A stretch of DNA of 62,789 nt from Lysinibacillus parviboronicapiens (GTDB lineage: Bacteria > Bacillota > Bacilli > Bacillales_A > Planococcaceae). How positions within the stretch are numbered: position 1 is the first letter of the stretch; every line of letters starts with the position of its first letter. Location: contig NZ_PYWI01000024.1 of the NCBI RefSeq assembly GCF_003049575.1, positions 1-62,789 of the forward strand, given 5' to 3'. The position numbers were made by a program, and so were the translations under genes. The notes below the pieces were generated by a model. It made no database searches, was not told the origin of the DNA, and was given only the letters and a program-made list of their open reading frames with translations. Shown piece after piece: positions 8,036-16,679 of this stretch.

Positions 8036-8500
8036 ATGAAAAAAATACTATTTGTGTTGTTTTTTAGTTTGTTTGTGGTGGGTGCTATTTTAATCGTCTA
8101 TCTAAAAAGTAATCCACCACTTGTCATCAATGGCTATACAAGCATTGATGACAACTCAACTGTTCGATTGATTGAAATTGAAAATAAGGGTATGCGGGAA
8201 ATTCAGTTACAGAGTATTGTTGTAAATGAAAAGCTCCCAGAAAGTGTTGAATTGGTTATAAGTAAGTCTGAGCCATTTGAAGCGGAAACTAAAATAGAAG
8301 GCAACCCAAACTTTACATTTCATAAATTAAAACAAGTGAAGCTTTTTCCTAGTCAATACATAGATAGACAGGCAATCGGCAAGCAGCCACAGCACTATGC
8401 TTTAAAGCTTAATACTTCTGACATCCAAAAGATATCCATTCAGTATGAATATTTAAAAATGCCGTTTACAGTTACTGCTGAATTACAAGCTACCAAATAA
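8036..8500 (+). CDS. Membrane-anchored protein of unknown function
   Basis: A 154-residue protein with a single N-terminal hydrophobic segment (about residues 4-23) after MKK, then a beta-rich domain with alternating charged and hydrophobic residues. No lipobox cysteine, so a membrane anchor or uncleaved signal is more likely than a lipoprotein. GTGAGGAATTG precedes ATG 8036. It resembles the anchored protein at 8724-9233 in layout but not clearly in sequence. The 223-base gap to that gene holds no recognised feature. Confidence 0.5.
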   Translation: MKKILFVLFFSLFVVGAILIVYLKSNPPLVINGYTSIDDNSTVRLIEIENKGMREIQLQSIVVNEKLPESVELVISKSEPFEAETKIEGNPNFTFHKLKQVKLFPSQYIDRQAIGKQPQHYALKLNTSDIQKISIQYEYLKMPFTVTAELQATK

Positions 8501-8723
8501 CAATACATGAATAAGCACTTTCATACAGCTGCTTTGAATCGCTACGATTTCTCCATTTGATGGATGACTATTGTTATGCTTTCTTCTTAAGTAAGGTATC
8601 TCGTTTTTTGTCACATCATTTATGGCCATGTCATATCTTAAGATTGTTTGGTGAAACAATACCATTATACCCAAAACATGGTAATCTATTGGTAATAGTA
8701 AATGGGATTATAGGAGGGGTCTA

Positions 8724-9233
8724 ATGGCAATAGTCATTGTTGGCGTTGCGCTAATCATTTGTATTTTTGTTACGATTTTAGTTATTGTATTTAAGCTCTC
8801 AAAAGAGGACATTAAACTGCAAGTAGTAGCTACGTGTGAAGGAAAAAATGAGTTGGAACAGGCTGTTATAAAGATATATTTTACGTTTTCAATTGGAAAA
8901 CTCGTCAGTCGAAAAAAAGAAATACTTGGAAGTATTGACTGGTCAGAAGGATGGATGCCAGTGAGCTATAATTTGAAAGAGCAGGGCGTCTATCAAGAGG
9001 AAAGATTACTCGTTTCGAAGGATGAAGATACGTATGCTACTTTTGAATTTGATGCCACTAACGCTGTAGATGCACAAGGGCAAGGTGAGGGTTATGTCGT
9101 TTTAGTATTAGAAAATCCTACAAATGTTACGAGCTTTCGAGCAGGCATTGTGCTCGCTGTAACCGCCAATATGGTGACCTACCAACTTTCTGAGTCTACC
9201 AGTTGGAACCACGAGTTTGTAGTAAATCATTAA
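8724..9233 (+). CDS. Membrane-anchored protein of unknown function
   Basis: A 169-residue protein. Residues 2-25 are a hydrophobic anchor (VIVGVALIICIFVTILVIVF), and the rest looks like a compact extracytoplasmic beta domain. GGAGGGG stands seven bases before ATG 8724. A strong terminator follows seven bases after the stop. No family recognised. Confidence 0.5.
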   Translation: MAIVIVGVALIICIFVTILVIVFKLSKEDIKLQVVATCEGKNELEQAVIKIYFTFSIGKLVSRKKEILGSIDWSEGWMPVSYNLKEQGVYQEERLLVSKDEDTYATFEFDATNAVDAQGQGEGYVVLVLENPTNVTSFRAGIVLAVTANMVTYQLSESTSWNHEFVVNH

Positions 9234-9239
9234 GAGAGC

Positions 9240-9281
9240 AAAAATGCTATTCACAGGCTGAACCTTGTGAATAGCATTTTT
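9240..9281 (+). terminator. Strong intrinsic terminator
   Basis: A 16-base perfect stem (9240-9255 with 9266-9281), with A-rich and T-rich flanks, so it can act in both directions. Confidence 0.9.
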
Positions 9282-9469
9282 CTTTATCGGAATAAAATGT
9301 AAAATATAGTTTTCTACGGAACTTATTAACACCGATTTCGTAGAATATACTAAAGAAAGGACTGTGTATCGCAAATTTATACGATATTTTAAAGCACAGA
9401 ATTGGCAAATAGAAAACCCTAACGTAGGATTTAGAAAACAAGCGCTTGCTGAAAAGAAGGAAAAAGAAT

Positions 9470-10285
9470 TTGGACATATTGACGGAAAAGCTAATCATAA
9501 TCTCTTTATTCATCTTAATCATACATGCCATTGAAACACTAGCATATGCAGTGCGTTTATCTGGAGCTCGTGTGAAGTTATTGGCTTCTGCACTATCACT
9601 GTTTAATGTCATGGTAATGGTATCAAGGTTAGCGAATATGATGCAACAACCCTTTACAGGGAGTTTGATAGATAAAGCACCCGAGGAAAACACGTTTGCG
9701 TTTGTAGAGCAGCAATTTCGCATTATTATAGGCTCTGCTTCACTTGGAACTCTACTAGGTATTCTGTTGTTGCCGACGTTTGTAGCTATTTTTTCAAGGG
9801 CAATTATTCATTTGTCAGAGGAAAGAGGATCAATTCCTGCACTCATGAAAAAGGGCTTTAGTATAGAATATTTTAAGCGAGGCATAAAGCATATTCGTAT
9901 TCCTAGTTTTTCATACGTAAAGGGAATGAGTTGGCGCGATATCCCGTTGAAATTATTTGTCATTAATATAGTGATTACAGCCATTTATACAATCGGGGTT
10001 TTATCAGCACTGTATGCTTCTTTATTGGTGCCTGAAAGAGAGACAACGGCGGTGATGGCTTCGGGGCTTATCAATGGGGTGGCAACGATGTTATTAATAG
10101 TATTCATTGACCCGAAAATTTCAATTCTTGCAGATGATGTAATCAATGAAAGAGGCAGTTATCTTAGTCTAAAAAGAGTTTCAGTAATGATGATGGGCTC
10201 TCGTTTGTTAGGAACGATGCTAGCACAAGTTTTATTTATTCCAGGTGCCAAGTATGTAGCATGGTTGACGCAATTTATGGTGTAA
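9470..10285 (+). CDS. amj: Amj-type alternate lipid II flippase
   Basis: A 271-residue protein with about six membrane segments, matching the length and layout of Bacillus Amj (YdaH), which moves lipid II across the membrane as an alternative to MurJ. Family-like stretches are IHAIETLAYAVRLSGARVK (about residues 15-35), the DPKISILADDV segment near residue 215 and the closing SRLLGTMLAQ. I chose TTG 9470 because AAGAAGG stands nine bases upstream and the protein then begins MDILTEKLI, as expected; the longer frame from TTG 9446 adds an odd basic tail. In Bacillus subtilis amj responds to cell-envelope stress; no regulator is visible here. Confidence 0.75.
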   Translation: MDILTEKLIIISLFILIIHAIETLAYAVRLSGARVKLLASALSLFNVMVMVSRLANMMQQPFTGSLIDKAPEENTFAFVEQQFRIIIGSASLGTLLGILLLPTFVAIFSRAIIHLSEERGSIPALMKKGFSIEYFKRGIKHIRIPSFSYVKGMSWRDIPLKLFVINIVITAIYTIGVLSALYASLLVPERETTAVMASGLINGVATMLLIVFIDPKISILADDVINERGSYLSLKRVSVMMMGSRLLGTMLAQVLFIPGAKYVAWLTQFMV

Positions 10286-10323
10286 ATCATAGTTTTTGAT
10301 GATTCAATTTAAGGAGAAGTGAC

Positions 10324-10437
10324 ATGAACCAAGAATCTGATAACCGTCCAACAAATCATTATGATGAGCAGCTTCTCGCTATTGATGAACAAATGATTCG
10401 AAAGAGAATAATGGTGAAGGGAAATAATAACATATAG
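10324..10437 (+). CDS. 37-residue ORF
   Basis: AAGGAG stands seven bases before ATG 10324, which opens a 37-codon frame, MNQESDNRPTNHYDEQL..., strongly hydrophilic and ending at TAG 10437. It sits between amj and the lipoprotein gene on the same strand. The acidic run DEQLLAIDEQMIRKR looks like the start of a helical domain, so it could be a truncated longer gene or a real small protein. No family recognised. Confidence 0.35.
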   Translation: MNQESDNRPTNHYDEQLLAIDEQMIRKRIMVKGNNNI

Positions 10438-10472
10438 GGGTGTTCAAGAAAGAAGAAAGAAGTGAAAATCAA

Positions 10473-10829
10473 ATGAAGAAATACTACTTCCTGCTTTTGA
10501 TGATGTTTATTTTATCTGCATGTAGCGGGGTTCCTCAAGAGGTCCATTATGTGGCAAAAAGTGAGCATTGGAAAGCGATATATCACAGTAATACAAATGA
10601 AGGCTTACAGCTCATATATCTTGGCGATGGACAAGGACTTGGAGATTTACATATTAATATCGAAGCAGCAAACGAGGCTTTGGATCTTTCAGATACGCGT
10701 GTAAATCGCGATGGTAAAGTGATAATTCCTAAAAAAGATACTGCTAAACTTTTCAATGATAGTGCCTCCGAAACAATGATTCAAATTAGTTGGCAATCAT
10801 ATGAAGAAATTTTAGATATTCAAGAATAA
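10473..10829 (+). CDS. Putative lipoprotein
   Basis: A 118-residue protein with a signal peptide and lipobox ILSAC (cysteine about residue 18) after MKKYYFLLLMMF. ATG 10473 gives the clean signal peptide; the GTG at 10440 would add an unlikely 11-residue extension. The mature part is a single beta-rich domain (YVAKSEHWKAIYHSN near the start is typical of small Bacillus lipoproteins seen alone). Function unknown. Confidence 0.6.
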   Translation: MKKYYFLLLMMFILSACSGVPQEVHYVAKSEHWKAIYHSNTNEGLQLIYLGDGQGLGDLHINIEAANEALDLSDTRVNRDGKVIIPKKDTAKLFNDSASETMIQISWQSYEEILDIQE

Positions 10830-11146
10830 ATCGTGGGATTTATGCGAATCATGGTGAGAACATGAAACGACTTGAGATTGAGATTATTAGCTTTATAAAT
10901 AAAGAAAAAAGTAGCTCAAAATGCAAGTACACTTTATTGACCATGAATTCTTTGATACTTATTTTTGTGTCTAAAGGCCTAAGTTTTTATTACCAAATAA
11001 TAAGAATAACTAAATTGCTTTTTAAATACGCTATTACGAAACGATGCTGCTAAGAAAAAGTTTTTAATATAAGGGAAAATTCCAAAAAACTTAGCGTTAC
11101 CAAAAAATAACAGATTTTTTGTTGCCATAAAAATAATTTTCAATTA

Positions 11147-11175
11147 TTGACAAGTAATGGAGTGTCCGCTATAGT
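11147..11175 (+). promoter_or_regulatory. SigA-type promoter of the thrS leader
   Basis: TTGACA at 11147-11152 and TATAGT at 11170-11175, separated by 17 bp, stand just before the T-box leader. This is the best promoter match in the window. Confidence 0.8.
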
Positions 11176-11194
11176 AAATATCAATTTCACGAAA

Positions 11195-11449
11195 CATTGA
11201 AATCAGCGATGATAAGGACATGAGTTTTGATTGAACGATTCACAGAGAGGGAAGTCTAGGCTGAGAACTTCCTATTGCCGCATCAAACCTTACTACCTTG
11301 GAGCAGTGCTAGGAAACTTGCACCGTATTATGCGACGTTACAAGCATAGTCAATGAGCCACTAGCTAGCGTATCTAGTGGAAATTTGGGTGGAACCACGG
11401 GTAATCAACACATACTCGTCCCTTTGTGGGACGGATATGTGTTTTTTTA
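11195..11449 (+). promoter_or_regulatory. T-box riboswitch (threonine)
   Basis: The leader senses uncharged tRNA and permits read-through when threonyl-tRNA is short. Visible parts: a Stem I arm with GGAAGT/ACTTCC around AGGCTGAGA near 11249-11272; the T-box itself, TGGGTGGAACCACGG at 11386-11400, whose TGGA pairs with the tRNA acceptor end; and an intrinsic terminator, ACACATACTCGTCCC (11408-11422) against GGGACGGATATGTGT, followed by seven T. ACC triplets that could be the threonine specifier lie at 11287, 11295 and 11322; I cannot decide between them by eye. Gene context makes threonine the expected amino acid. Confidence 0.9.
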
Positions 11450-11453
11450 TTTT

Positions 11454-11544
11454 ATCTTTATTCAGCAAAAAAACATCACCTCTGCAAGTAAGAGATGAAT
11501 AAAGATGAAACTTTTGTTCCACTGGTGTATAAATTTTTGCTGAA
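11454..11544 (+). promoter_or_regulatory. Two mutually exclusive hairpins between T-box terminator and thrS
   Basis: ATCTTTATTCA (11454-11464) pairs perfectly with TGAATAAAGAT (11496-11506). TTCAGCAAAAA (11461-11471) pairs perfectly with TTTTTGCTGAA (11534-11544). The two 11-bp stems share 11461-11464, so both cannot form fully at once. This lies downstream of the T-box terminator and 107 bases before the thrS start. It may be a second control layer; no second T-box sequence is present. Confidence 0.5.
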
Positions 11545-11650
11545 CGACGATTAAAGCCTTGGGGCAATGTCACAATATCTTTTGTGCGCGAAAGCGAAGC
11601 GGCAGCTTGCAATTACGCCAAGGCAAATTAAAGAGAAAAGGAGAAAGAAC

Positions 11651-13582
11651 ATGTCAAATCAATCAATTAACATTCAGTTTCCAGATGGTCATCAACTACT
11701 ATTTACTAAAGGTGTTACACTAACCGATATTGCACAAGCGATTAGTCCAGGACTACGTAAAAAAGCAATAGCAGGGAGAGTAAATGGAACCATTGTTGAT
11801 TTGACGTGCCCGATATTGGAAGATGCACAAATCACACTATACGATGCTAGCTCAAAAGAAGGAATTGAGGTTATTCGTCACTCAACAGCTCATTTATTAG
11901 CACAGGCTTTTAAGCGTTTATTTCCAACAGCACAATTTGGTGTAGGGCCAGTCATCGAAAATGGGTTTTATTATGATATTAACATTGCCCATTCTCTTGT
12001 ACCTAGTGATTTACAACAAATTGAAAAAATGATGAAGCAAATTGTCCAAGAAAATATGCAAATACATCGAAAAGAAGTTACGCGAGAAGAAGCGAAACGA
12101 TTATTTGCGCATGATAAGTTAAAGCTGGAGCTTTTGGAGGATATTCCTGAAAACGACATCATATCGGTTTATGAACAAGGAGACTTTTATGATTTATGTC
12201 GTGGGCCCCATGTACCTTCAACAGGTAAATTACAACACTTTAAATTAATGCATGTTTCAGGTGCATATTGGCGTGGGGACAGCCAAAATCAAATGTTACA
12301 ACGTATTTATGGCGTAGCGTTTGCTACAAAAGAGGAGATGAAGGATTACTTTGTTTTCTTAGAAGAAGCAGAAAAACGCAATCATCGTAAATTAGGAAAA
12401 GAACTCGAATTGTTTATGTTTTCGGAAGAAGCACCTGGTATGCCGTTTTACTTAGCCAATGGCCAAATCATTCGCAATGAATTGGAGTCCTTTTTACGCA
12501 ATCTACAAACGATATATGACTATAAAGAAGTGCGTACACCATTGATGTTGAATCAGCGCTTATGGGAACAATCAGGACATTGGGATCACTATAAAGAAAA
12601 TATGTATTTTACACAGGTAGATGAGCAAAGCTTTGCTTTAAAACCAATGAATTGTCCAGGACATATGCTGATTTTTAAAAATGACCGACATTCCTACAGA
12701 GATTTACCGATTCGTATGGCTGAATTTGGTCAGGTTCATCGACACGAGTTTAGTGGTGCTTTAAATGGACTTCTACGCGTACGATCATTCTGCCAAGACG
12801 ATGCGCATATTTTTGTTACACCTCAACAAATAGAAGATGAAATAGCGCTTGCTCTTAAAATTATTGATCATGTCTATCAAGTATTTGGATTTCAATACGA
12901 AATTGAACTGTCGACGCGTCCAGATGACTTTATGGGCGATATAAAACTTTGGGATCAAGCTGAAGCGGCATTAGAAAATGTACTACATCACTTAGGATAT
13001 CCTTTTAACGTAAATAAAGGGGACGGGGCATTTTATGGACCAAAAATTGATATTCATATTAAAGATGCCATTAAGCGAAGTCATCAATGCGCAACGGTAC
13101 AACTAGATTTTCAAATGCCAGAAAAGTTTGATCTAACATATATTAATGAACAAAATGCAAAAGTACGACCGGTCGTTATTCATCGTGCTGTCTTTGGCTC
13201 AATTGATCGTTTTTTAGGTATTTTGATTGAACATTTTGGAGGTGCCTTCCCAACGTGGTTAGCACCCCAGCAAGTCAAAATAATCGGTGTAGCGGATTCG
13301 CATCAAGATTATGTACAACAAGTAATGAGAGCCTTACAACAGGAACAAATACGTGTTAGTGTAGATAATCGTCAAGAAAAACTTGGGAAAAAGATACGTG
13401 ATGCGCAGATGAAGAAGATACCGCACATTCTAGTGCTTGGTGACAAAGAATGTAGCAATGAAAGTGTAACAGTCCGAAAATACGGTCAGTCAGATTTAGT
13501 TAATATCCCACTTCGGCAGTTCATAGCGGAGGTAAAGCAAGAAATTGTGCAAAAAGAGTTGCCTGGTCGTGATGAAGAATGA
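11651..13582 (+). CDS. thrS: Threonyl-tRNA synthetase
   Basis: A 643-residue class II synthetase that charges tRNA-Thr. Order of domains: TGS domain (about 5-62), editing domain with HSTAHLLAQA near residue 76 and the CRGPHVPSTG stretch, then the catalytic core with the zinc cysteine in PMNCPGHM (about 335), motif 2 RHEFSGALNGLLRVRSF (about 364) and motif 3 around GSIDRFLGILIEH (about 516), and a C-terminal anticodon-binding domain. ATG 11651 follows AAGGAG; the frame is open upstream but without a ribosome site. The PFYLANGQIIRNEL stretch is less canonical than in most ThrS, closer to the Bacillus ThrZ type (inference). Expression is set by the T-box leader. Confidence 0.95.
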   Translation: MSNQSINIQFPDGHQLLFTKGVTLTDIAQAISPGLRKKAIAGRVNGTIVDLTCPILEDAQITLYDASSKEGIEVIRHSTAHLLAQAFKRLFPTAQFGVGPVIENGFYYDINIAHSLVPSDLQQIEKMMKQIVQENMQIHRKEVTREEAKRLFAHDKLKLELLEDIPENDIISVYEQGDFYDLCRGPHVPSTGKLQHFKLMHVSGAYWRGDSQNQMLQRIYGVAFATKEEMKDYFVFLEEAEKRNHRKLGKELELFMFSEEAPGMPFYLANGQIIRNELESFLRNLQTIYDYKEVRTPLMLNQRLWEQSGHWDHYKENMYFTQVDEQSFALKPMNCPGHMLIFKNDRHSYRDLPIRMAEFGQVHRHEFSGALNGLLRVRSFCQDDAHIFVTPQQIEDEIALALKIIDHVYQVFGFQYEIELSTRPDDFMGDIKLWDQAEAALENVLHHLGYPFNVNKGDGAFYGPKIDIHIKDAIKRSHQCATVQLDFQMPEKFDLTYINEQNAKVRPVVIHRAVFGSIDRFLGILIEHFGGAFPTWLAPQQVKIIGVADSHQDYVQQVMRALQQEQIRVSVDNRQEKLGKKIRDAQMKKIPHILVLGDKECSNESVTVRKYGQSDLVNIPLRQFIAEVKQEIVQKELPGRDEE

Positions 13583-13703
13583 CTCTGATAATCTATTTCA
13601 ATCATAATACTTCTAGAAACACTTTTAAATGCATATTATAAACTATAGCGATTACAAGCTACCCACTTTTCATGGTCTACTTAGCATGTAAATAGGGATT
13701 ATC

Positions 13704-14162
13704 CTAATGATGATAGTGGCTACCGCCAAGAAGTAAAGTGTTTGTTTCGGCATCTATGACAACAAATTTATGGAATTCTTCTTGGTCATGTTGATAAAAA
13801 GAGGCTAAAAAATATACTTGTCGATTCGGATGAATAAATGTGTGATTGGAAAGATCCATTCTATCATTTGCATGATTCGTTTTCATATGAAAAGCATGCG
13901 CCACATCCGGTACGTCTTTGAATAGTATTTTTTGTCGAATACTAAACGCAGCATGGTTATATTCCTCGTAGATGGTTCTATCTAATTGGTTATAAAAATC
14001 GTCTTCTTCAAGAAATGATTTAGTTTGGTTGACAGGATATTGTAAAGTTGGACTAGATGTTTCAACAGGTGCACAAATATTGTCTGTTGAAACTTCTGGT
14101 GTAGTTTGAGGTTGAAAAAACAAGTTCGAAACGACAACCAATGTTAGAAATATTACCTGCAT
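13704..14162 (-). CDS. Small secreted protein of unknown function
   Basis: A 152-residue protein beginning with a hydrophobic signal-like segment (MQVIFLTLVVVSNLFF) and then a soluble domain rich in His and Asn, ending GGSHYHH. One cysteine near residue 30 is not in a lipobox. GGAGGT precedes ATG 14162. The histidine-rich C-terminus could bind metal, which is speculation. No family recognised; it stands alone, convergent with thrS. Confidence 0.55.
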   Translation of the reverse strand: MQVIFLTLVVVSNLFFQPQTTPEVSTDNICAPVETSSPTLQYPVNQTKSFLEEDDFYNQLDRTIYEEYNHAAFSIRQKILFKDVPDVAHAFHMKTNHANDRMDLSNHTFIHPNRQVYFLASFYQHDQEEFHKFVVIDAETNTLLLGGSHYHH

Positions 14163-14302
14163 GATTGTACCTCCTGTTTTAGCGTTAACAGTAGGTTTCC
14201 CTAATTCTTGTTATGTATACATTGATTTACATACTTGTATATGAGGGAAGTTGTTGGCTAGGAGGCTCTATAGTAGCCGTGTAAAAAATCGAATATTGTG
14301 AT

Positions 14303-14345
14303 AATAAAACCAGCCATGCGAACGTATATTGTGACTGGTTTTATT
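14303..14345. terminator. Bidirectional terminator
   Basis: AATAAAACCAG (14303-14313) pairs with CTGGTTTTATT (14335-14345). It closes the Spo0E-like gene on the minus strand. Confidence 0.8.
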
Positions 14346-14395
14346 GTAAATAAGTATGCAAAATTAAAGTTATTTATAAAAACTCCTCCTTTTAC

Positions 14396-14563
14396 TTACG
14401 ATGCTTGCTTTAAATATCTATTCAGTAATACATCTAATTCTTGACTATAATCAACAACCTTTGGATGAGTAAATCCTAAATCCTTTGCCTTTTTGTACAT
14501 AATTCTTCTTTTAATTTCAATTTCAACCTTCAAGAATTGTTTAAGTAAAAAATTTACAAACAT
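14396..14563 (-). CDS. Spo0E-family aspartyl-phosphate phosphatase
   Basis: A 55-residue protein, too short for most ORF filters. Family members remove phosphate from Spo0A~P (or other response regulators) and so delay sporulation. The sequence follows the family pattern: IEIKRRIMYKKAKDLGF, a short loop with HPKVVDY, then SQELDVLLNRYL, where S-Q-E-L-D is the signature that contacts the regulator. GGAGG lies a few bases before ATG 14563, and a terminator follows. The N-terminal MFVNFLLKQFLK is more hydrophobic than usual. It is alone, so the target cannot be inferred from neighbours. Confidence 0.85.
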   Translation of the reverse strand: MFVNFLLKQFLKVEIEIKRRIMYKKAKDLGFTHPKVVDYSQELDVLLNRYLKQAS

Positions 14564-15204
14564 AATTTCCTCCTATGTTTTTCTCCATATTCATGAAATA
14601 AATTCTAGTGGCCTCGATTCAACTTTTTCATTGTATATCACTTAAATTAAAAAAAATGTCATATTGTGTATCGGAATAGAAATTCGTAAATTAGTCACAT
14701 ATAAGCGGCTTAATTCTTAGTAGGGAATAAAAATCAATAGAATACAATTAGTTCTTTTTAATTAATATATTTCTTTTTTAATGGTATTTTTTTATATTTT
14801 TTTAACTGATACTACTGTTTTTTAGCCTTTTAAGAATGAGGAGTTTTAGAAAACATTAAGAATACAATATGTAGAATTAATTACTTTTTTCCTATGTTTA
14901 ATGTTAACTAAAAAAATGTTGAAAGTTAACAAAATTTATTCTGCTACATATCTTGTCAGAATTTATCAAATAACCTTTTATGTTGTTTATTGATTGAAAA
15001 ACTTCTCTGTTTTGAGAGCGAAATTTTAAAAAGTAGATACAAGATTGTATATTTCTGTAATAAATGGGTTATAACAGGTTTTGGTCGATGTTGAATAATG
15101 CAAGGTGTAACGTATAGACATAGTGTTTGTGGATCGAGAACAATGTAACTCAATTTTTTCGCGATAAAACGATTCATGCTGTTTACGCAAGTCCTTATAG
15201 AGAG
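14564..15204. other. AT-rich intergenic region
   Basis: About 640 bases of very AT-rich sequence upstream of the Spo0E-like gene. A minus-strand frame at 14956-15177 is open but has no ribosome site and no recognisable family. No promoter or structure was clear enough to call. Confidence 0.3.
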
Positions 15205-15380
15205 CTATTCAGAGGTTGAAGAAAAAGCGAAAGAGCATAATGGAACGTATACTAGCGGAAGGACAAATCAGTGATTTCGACGATGACATTTTCAGTTATA
15301 TAGCAATCCTGCATATGCATTTGCAGGGGAGTCGAATAATATGGCAAAAGGATAAGCTGTGAATGGTTGGAACAAGTGAT
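15205..15380 (+). pseudogene. Remnant resembling a DUF4357 domain
   Basis: One plus-strand frame reads KRKSIMERILAEGQISDFDDDIFS; after a one-base shift the next reads YSNPAYAFAGESNN and, past a stop, AVNGWNK. DUF4357 domains have the pattern ..LREELIEEG....F..D..FSSPSAAA..V.G.SANGW..WK, and the order and spacing match. At least one frameshift and one stop break it. In intact proteins this domain often sits at the C-terminus of nuclease-like or unknown proteins. The match is by eye and modest. Confidence 0.35.
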
Positions 15381-15508
15381 TTTAGCGCAACCAATTGAGC
15401 ACATAGTTTTAGCATCACATAGCAATTATTATGGTTCTAATGATGTAATATATTGATTCGCATTTTGGTTATAAATTAGGAAAGAATTTGGGAGGGAGGC
15501 AGCTTGAA

Positions 15509-15840
15509 GTGGATATAGAACTGAAAGAACAAATTTTAAAACTTGAAGAACAATTAATGTATGCTAGAAAAAACGATTTTGAAAACATACTGTCCGATTA
15601 TTATGTGGAGTTTGGTAGTTCAGGTATGAAGTATGATAAGGCTTTTTTAGATGAAAATCAGGCTTACATAAATTACTGTATTTAATTACAGATTTTACTG
15701 TTATACAATTAGCACCGAATATTATCCATTCCACCTATGGTACGAAGACAATTGCAAATGGTAAAAAATTTTAAGAAGTTCCATTTGGCTGTTCGAAAAT
15801 GCTAGGGAATGATATAAAAATAAAACTAGGGATGTTGCAT
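15509..15840 (+). pseudogene. Broken DUF4440 (SnoaL-like) protein
   Basis: From GTG 15509 (GGGAGG upstream) the frame gives ELKEQILKLEEQL, then YYVEFGSSGMKYDKAFLDE, the DUF4440 hallmark FxEFGSSG, and stops at 15685. A second frame continues ITDFTVIQLAPNIIHSTY; a third gives RSSIWLFENARE then TGA where tryptophan is expected (RSSIW...W in the family). Two frame changes and a nonsense codon show decay. Intact members are about 120 residues with a cystatin-like fold and unknown substrate. Confidence 0.75.
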
Positions 15841-15869
15841 ACGTGAGCTTATAATTTTTACATAGATAA

Positions 15870-15901
15870 CGCACGCATTCAATTAGTTTTGAATGCGTGC
15901 G
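15870..15901. terminator. Hairpin terminator
   Basis: A 13-base perfect stem, CGCACGCATTCAA (15870-15882) with TTGAATGCGTGCG (15889-15901), placed just after the stop of the minus-strand acetyltransferase. The following T-run is weak. Confidence 0.7.
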
Positions 15902-15909
15902 CTGTTGTT

Positions 15910-16467
15910 TCATCTACTTAATTCAGACCACTCTTCACGTAATAGACCAAATAACACAATATCATGAAATTTGCCGAAGCGGAAAAGCTCATGACGTAGG
16001 ACGCCTTCTTTTGTAAAGCCGCATTTTTCGTAGGAGCGTATGGCTGATCCGTTAAAGCTGAATACTTGGAGTTTAATTTTGTTTATCGCGATGTAATCAA
16101 AGATAAATGTGATAAGGGTCCGCATAGCATCTGTCCCAAATCCTTTTCCTTGCCATCCTTCACCTATTGAAATCCCCACAAAACAAGTACTGTTTTTCCA
16201 ATTAATTGCATAGACACCGCAGGAACCAATAAGCTGTTGAGAAGTTTTTTCAAAAATACCAAAGATGAATTCTTCTTTTTTGCCACTAATGCTTTGAAAG
16301 AATGAAGCATGGTCTTCAAATGTATTTGGAAATGGCATCTCATCGTTAGCAAGTAACAAAGTGCTATTTTCGCTCTCGATTTTTACAAATGTCTCAAGGT
16401 CAGACGAAGTCATTTGCTTTAAAGTAATCAATTGACCTTCAAGAAAATCCTTTAAATATTGTTCCAT
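15910..16467 (-). CDS. GNAT acetyltransferase, RimJ/RimL type
   Basis: A 185-residue GNAT protein of the ribosomal-protein-alanine acetyltransferase-like group. It shows FVGISIGEGWQGKGFGTDAMRTL (motif A, R/Q-G-K-G-x-G/A, about residues 98-120) and the RSYEKCGFTKEGVLRHE ending with the typical YEKxGFxxEGxxR. Substrate unknown. ATG 16467 gives the usual N-terminus; the frame is open to 16602, but the extra cysteine-rich stretch is unlike the family. A 19-codon ORF with a good ribosome site lies just upstream. Confidence 0.85.
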   Translation of the reverse strand: MEQYLKDFLEGQLITLKQMTSSDLETFVKIESENSTLLLANDEMPFPNTFEDHASFFQSISGKKEEFIFGIFEKTSQQLIGSCGVYAINWKNSTCFVGISIGEGWQGKGFGTDAMRTLITFIFDYIAINKIKLQVFSFNGSAIRSYEKCGFTKEGVLRHELFRFGKFHDIVLFGLLREEWSELSR

Positions 16468-16502
16468 TGTATATTTTCCCTTGTTCAAGGGTTGCAGTAA
16501 AA

Positions 16503-16562
16503 TTACATCCCTTGGATAATTTGATTGACAAAACAAACATCTACTGCACTTTTCACAATCAT
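16503..16562 (-). CDS. Nineteen-residue upstream ORF
   Basis: AAGGAG stands eight bases before ATG 16562, opening MIVKSAVDVCFVNQIIQGM and stopping 35 bases before the acetyltransferase start. The stop region lies inside a CAAGGG/CCCTTG inverted repeat (about 16482-16512). The arrangement could be a translated leader; it could also be chance. Confidence 0.25.
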   Translation of the reverse strand: MIVKSAVDVCFVNQIIQGM

Positions 16563-16679
16563 ATTCACAACTCCTTAAAATAGCATAAACAAATACTAGC
16601 ATATATAGAATTTTTTGAAAATATTATTATAGTTGAAATAGAAGCTAATAAAATAGGGAACTATTTTAAGTTTATTGCG

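Noticed and set aside
10862..11053. 63-codon plus-strand ORF
   Set aside because: Low-complexity, AT-driven sequence with a weak GGTGAG site and no recognisable domain; kept out of the gene list.
14956..15177. 73-codon minus-strand ORF
   Set aside because: No ribosome site and no family; may be a remnant but cannot be supported.
16468..16602. Cysteine-rich N-terminal extension of the acetyltransferase
   Set aside because: The frame is open but unlike any GNAT N-terminus, and ATG 16467 has the conserved start with a ribosome site.
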